From NCBI GenBank assembly GCA_963662815.2, contig CAXXWA010000009.1, forward strand, positions 124,001 to 188,000: DNA of 64,000 nt, given 5' to 3'. Shown piece after piece: positions 62,946-64,000 of this stretch. The notes beneath the pieces were generated by a model. That model was not told the origin of the DNA, ran no database searches, and saw only the letters and a list, made by a program, of their open reading frames with translations. How positions within the stretch are numbered: position 1 is the stretch's first letter; each line of letters starts with the position of its first letter. Source of the DNA: JAPPHA01 sp963662815 (GTDB lineage Bacteria > Pseudomonadota > Alphaproteobacteria > Rhodobacterales > Rhodobacteraceae). The position numbers and the translations under genes were made by a program.

Positions 62946-63111
62946 TTTGTTAGTCGTGCGGAATTTTCGTTCTGATTTTCGTCCGGACGCAGGGCTCTGA
63001 TTCACTGGTCTTTATCTGCGGTGCGGAATTTCGGGTTTCCCGGGGTTGACACCCGTCCCCGGCCATGGCATGTCATGCTTGGATCGGACCGTCTGTCAGG
63101 AGCTTTCAGCC
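62946..63111. other. Upstream region of the DUF4338 gene
   Basis: GTGCGGAATTT occurs twice (62956-62966 and 63021-63031), 65 bp apart and in the same orientation. TTGACA is present at 63046-63051. The base composition is more AT-rich than the surroundings. The repeats may be end sequences of a mobile element that carries the DUF4338 gene, or binding sites. Confidence 0.35.
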
Positions 63112-64000
63112 ATGGACCCGCGAATCGCTGCCCTCAAGTCCACCACCTTTCTGGGCCGGCGCTTCACGCGGCGCCAGATCGCCGACATCCAGGAGACCGT
63201 CGGGCTGTTCCCGAACGACAGCCGCAAGGAATTGTCGAAGACCATCTGCGAGAACCTGAACTGGACCACGCCGAGAGGCGAATGCCGGGTCGCTGCCGGC
63301 CTGCGGCTTCTCGAGCACCTGGAGGAATGCGGGATCCTGACCCTTCCGGAGAAGCGCAACACGGCGGCGAAGTCGGAACCCAAGCCGATCGTCCGCGTGC
63401 GGGCGTCCGACCCGCAGCCGGAGATCGCCTGCGCGCTCGCCGCCCTGGAGCCGCTGTCGCTGGAGGAGGCGGCGTCTCCGGAGGACGTGGCGCTGTGGAA
63501 GGCGCTCGTCGACAGGCACCACCATCTCGGATGCCCGCGGCCCTTCGGGCCGTGCATCCGCTGGTTCGTCCGCGACCGCCGCGGGCGGCATCTCGCGGTG
63601 CTGCTGTTCGAGGCGGCGGCGCGGACGCTGCCGGCCCGGGACGAGTGGATCGGGTGGAGCGCGGCCGACCGCGACCGCCGGCTGCACCTCGCGGTGTCGA
63701 ACAGCCGCTTTCTGGCGGTGCCATGGGTCCGCGTCGACAACCTGGCGTCGAAGGCGCTGTCGATGGCGCTGCGCGCCCTCGCCGACAGATGGGAGGAGCG
63801 GCACGCCTGCCGCCCGGTCCTGTGCGAGACCTTCGTCGACCCGACCCGCTTCGACGGCGCCTGCTGCAGGGCCGCCGGCTGGCAGCGGATCGGCATGACC
63901 GCCGGCAAGCGCAGCGGGCGCGGCGCCAAGCCGGCCAAGGAGATCCTGGTCAGGGCGCTCGACCCGGAGTTCCGCAGGATCCTGAAGGGAGAGGCGAAAC
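63112..64000 (+). CDS. DUF4338 protein (DruA-like), 3' end beyond window
   Basis: The frame opens at ATG 63112 and is still open at base 64000 (296 codons seen). Family text: RRFTRRQIADIQETVGLFPN, SRKELSKTICENLNW, then LWKALVDRHHHLGCPRPFGP, EWIGWSAADRDRRLHLAVSN, SRFLAVPWVRVDNLASKALS and CETFVDPTRFDGACCRAAGW. This is DUF4338, present in DruA of Druantia anti-phage systems and also in transposon-borne proteins. The end of the domain (RIGMTAGKRSGRGA) is inside the window. Whether a transposase or Druantia genes follow cannot be seen. Confidence 0.78.
   Translation, partial: MDPRIAALKSTTFLGRRFTRRQIADIQETVGLFPNDSRKELSKTICENLNWTTPRGECRVAAGLRLLEHLEECGILTLPEKRNTAAKSEPKPIVRVRASDPQPEIACALAALEPLSLEEAASPEDVALWKALVDRHHHLGCPRPFGPCIRWFVRDRRGRHLAVLLFEAAARTLPARDEWIGWSAADRDRRLHLAVSNSRFLAVPWVRVDNLASKALSMALRALADRWEERHACRPVLCETFVDPTRFDGACCRAAGWQRIGMTAGKRSGRGAKPAKEILVRALDPEFRRILKGEAK

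Noticed and set aside
1..64000. CRISPR arrays, rRNA or tRNA genes
   Set aside because: No regularly spaced short repeats and no conserved RNA gene text were found on reading both strands.

Overview
The window reads as a high-GC alphaproteobacterial chromosome, probably Rhodobacterales-like. The evidence is gene order and family content: a DUF721 (DciA-like) gene overlapping a DsbA-like thioredoxin gene; lpxK, a DUF4170 gene, a CysQ-type phosphatase and pmbA in one run; NitT/TauT and CUT1 ABC transporters; and several FCD-GntR, IclR and LysR regulators. No tRNA, rRNA or CRISPR array was found.

Region 1 (1-1003) is the core edge with the DUF721 and DsbA-like genes. From 1004 to about 30600 the window looks like an accessory catabolic island: a decayed tyrosine-recombinase remnant (about 1650-1800) at the left edge and several insertion-sequence remnants on the right. 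Its first operon (1993-8733, +) encodes a shikimate/quinate dehydrogenase, a small alpha/beta-barrel protein, a complete NitT/TauT-type importer, a LysR regulator and an FAD oxidoreductase. An opposed block (8895-17105, -) encodes a CobW-type GTPase with an unusual C-terminal domain, an FCD-GntR regulator, and a tight operon of tautomerase-like protein, isochorismatase-VOC fusion, enolase-superfamily enzyme, opine-dehydrogenase-like enzyme, dipicolinate-synthase-A-like enzyme and hydantoinase-like amidohydrolase. Next come a creatinase-like M24 protein, a deaminase-type amidohydrolase, an intact-ended IS630 element, a decayed transposase, a second NitT/TauT importer and a cytosine-deaminase-like enzyme. 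Together these look like uptake and stepwise hydrolysis of nitrogenous small molecules (cyclic amide, ureide, guanidine or opine type). The substrate cannot be read from the sequence.

Region 3 (30635-46992) is mostly housekeeping: a thiolase-like protein, lpxK, DUF4170, cysQ-like, pmbA, an MBL-fold hydrolase, an arginine:glycine-amidinotransferase-like enzyme, secreted proteins, a YedK/SRAP protein, a five-repeat secreted protein, a two-component pair whose regulator is a tandem duplication with a dead first receiver, a secreted nuclease-like protein and an HNH/excalibur nuclease.

Region 4 (47085-52189) is a CUT1 sugar-type ABC system with an IclR regulator and a clear palindromic operator. 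Region 5 (52535-61542) is a rearranged secretory/membrane block: a secreted trypsin-like protease; a truncated EamA transporter; a chimeric gene joining the substrate-binding-protein signal sequence to a YfaP-like domain; a transposase fragment; the full-length EamA gene; and a set of related single-pass membrane proteins, one a trypsin-like protease and one split by a frameshift. Region 6 (61543-64000) is a junction zone with a truncated hicB, a roughly 200-bp repeat shared with 44.3 kb, an IS30 fragment and the start of a DUF4338 (DruA-like) gene that runs off the end.
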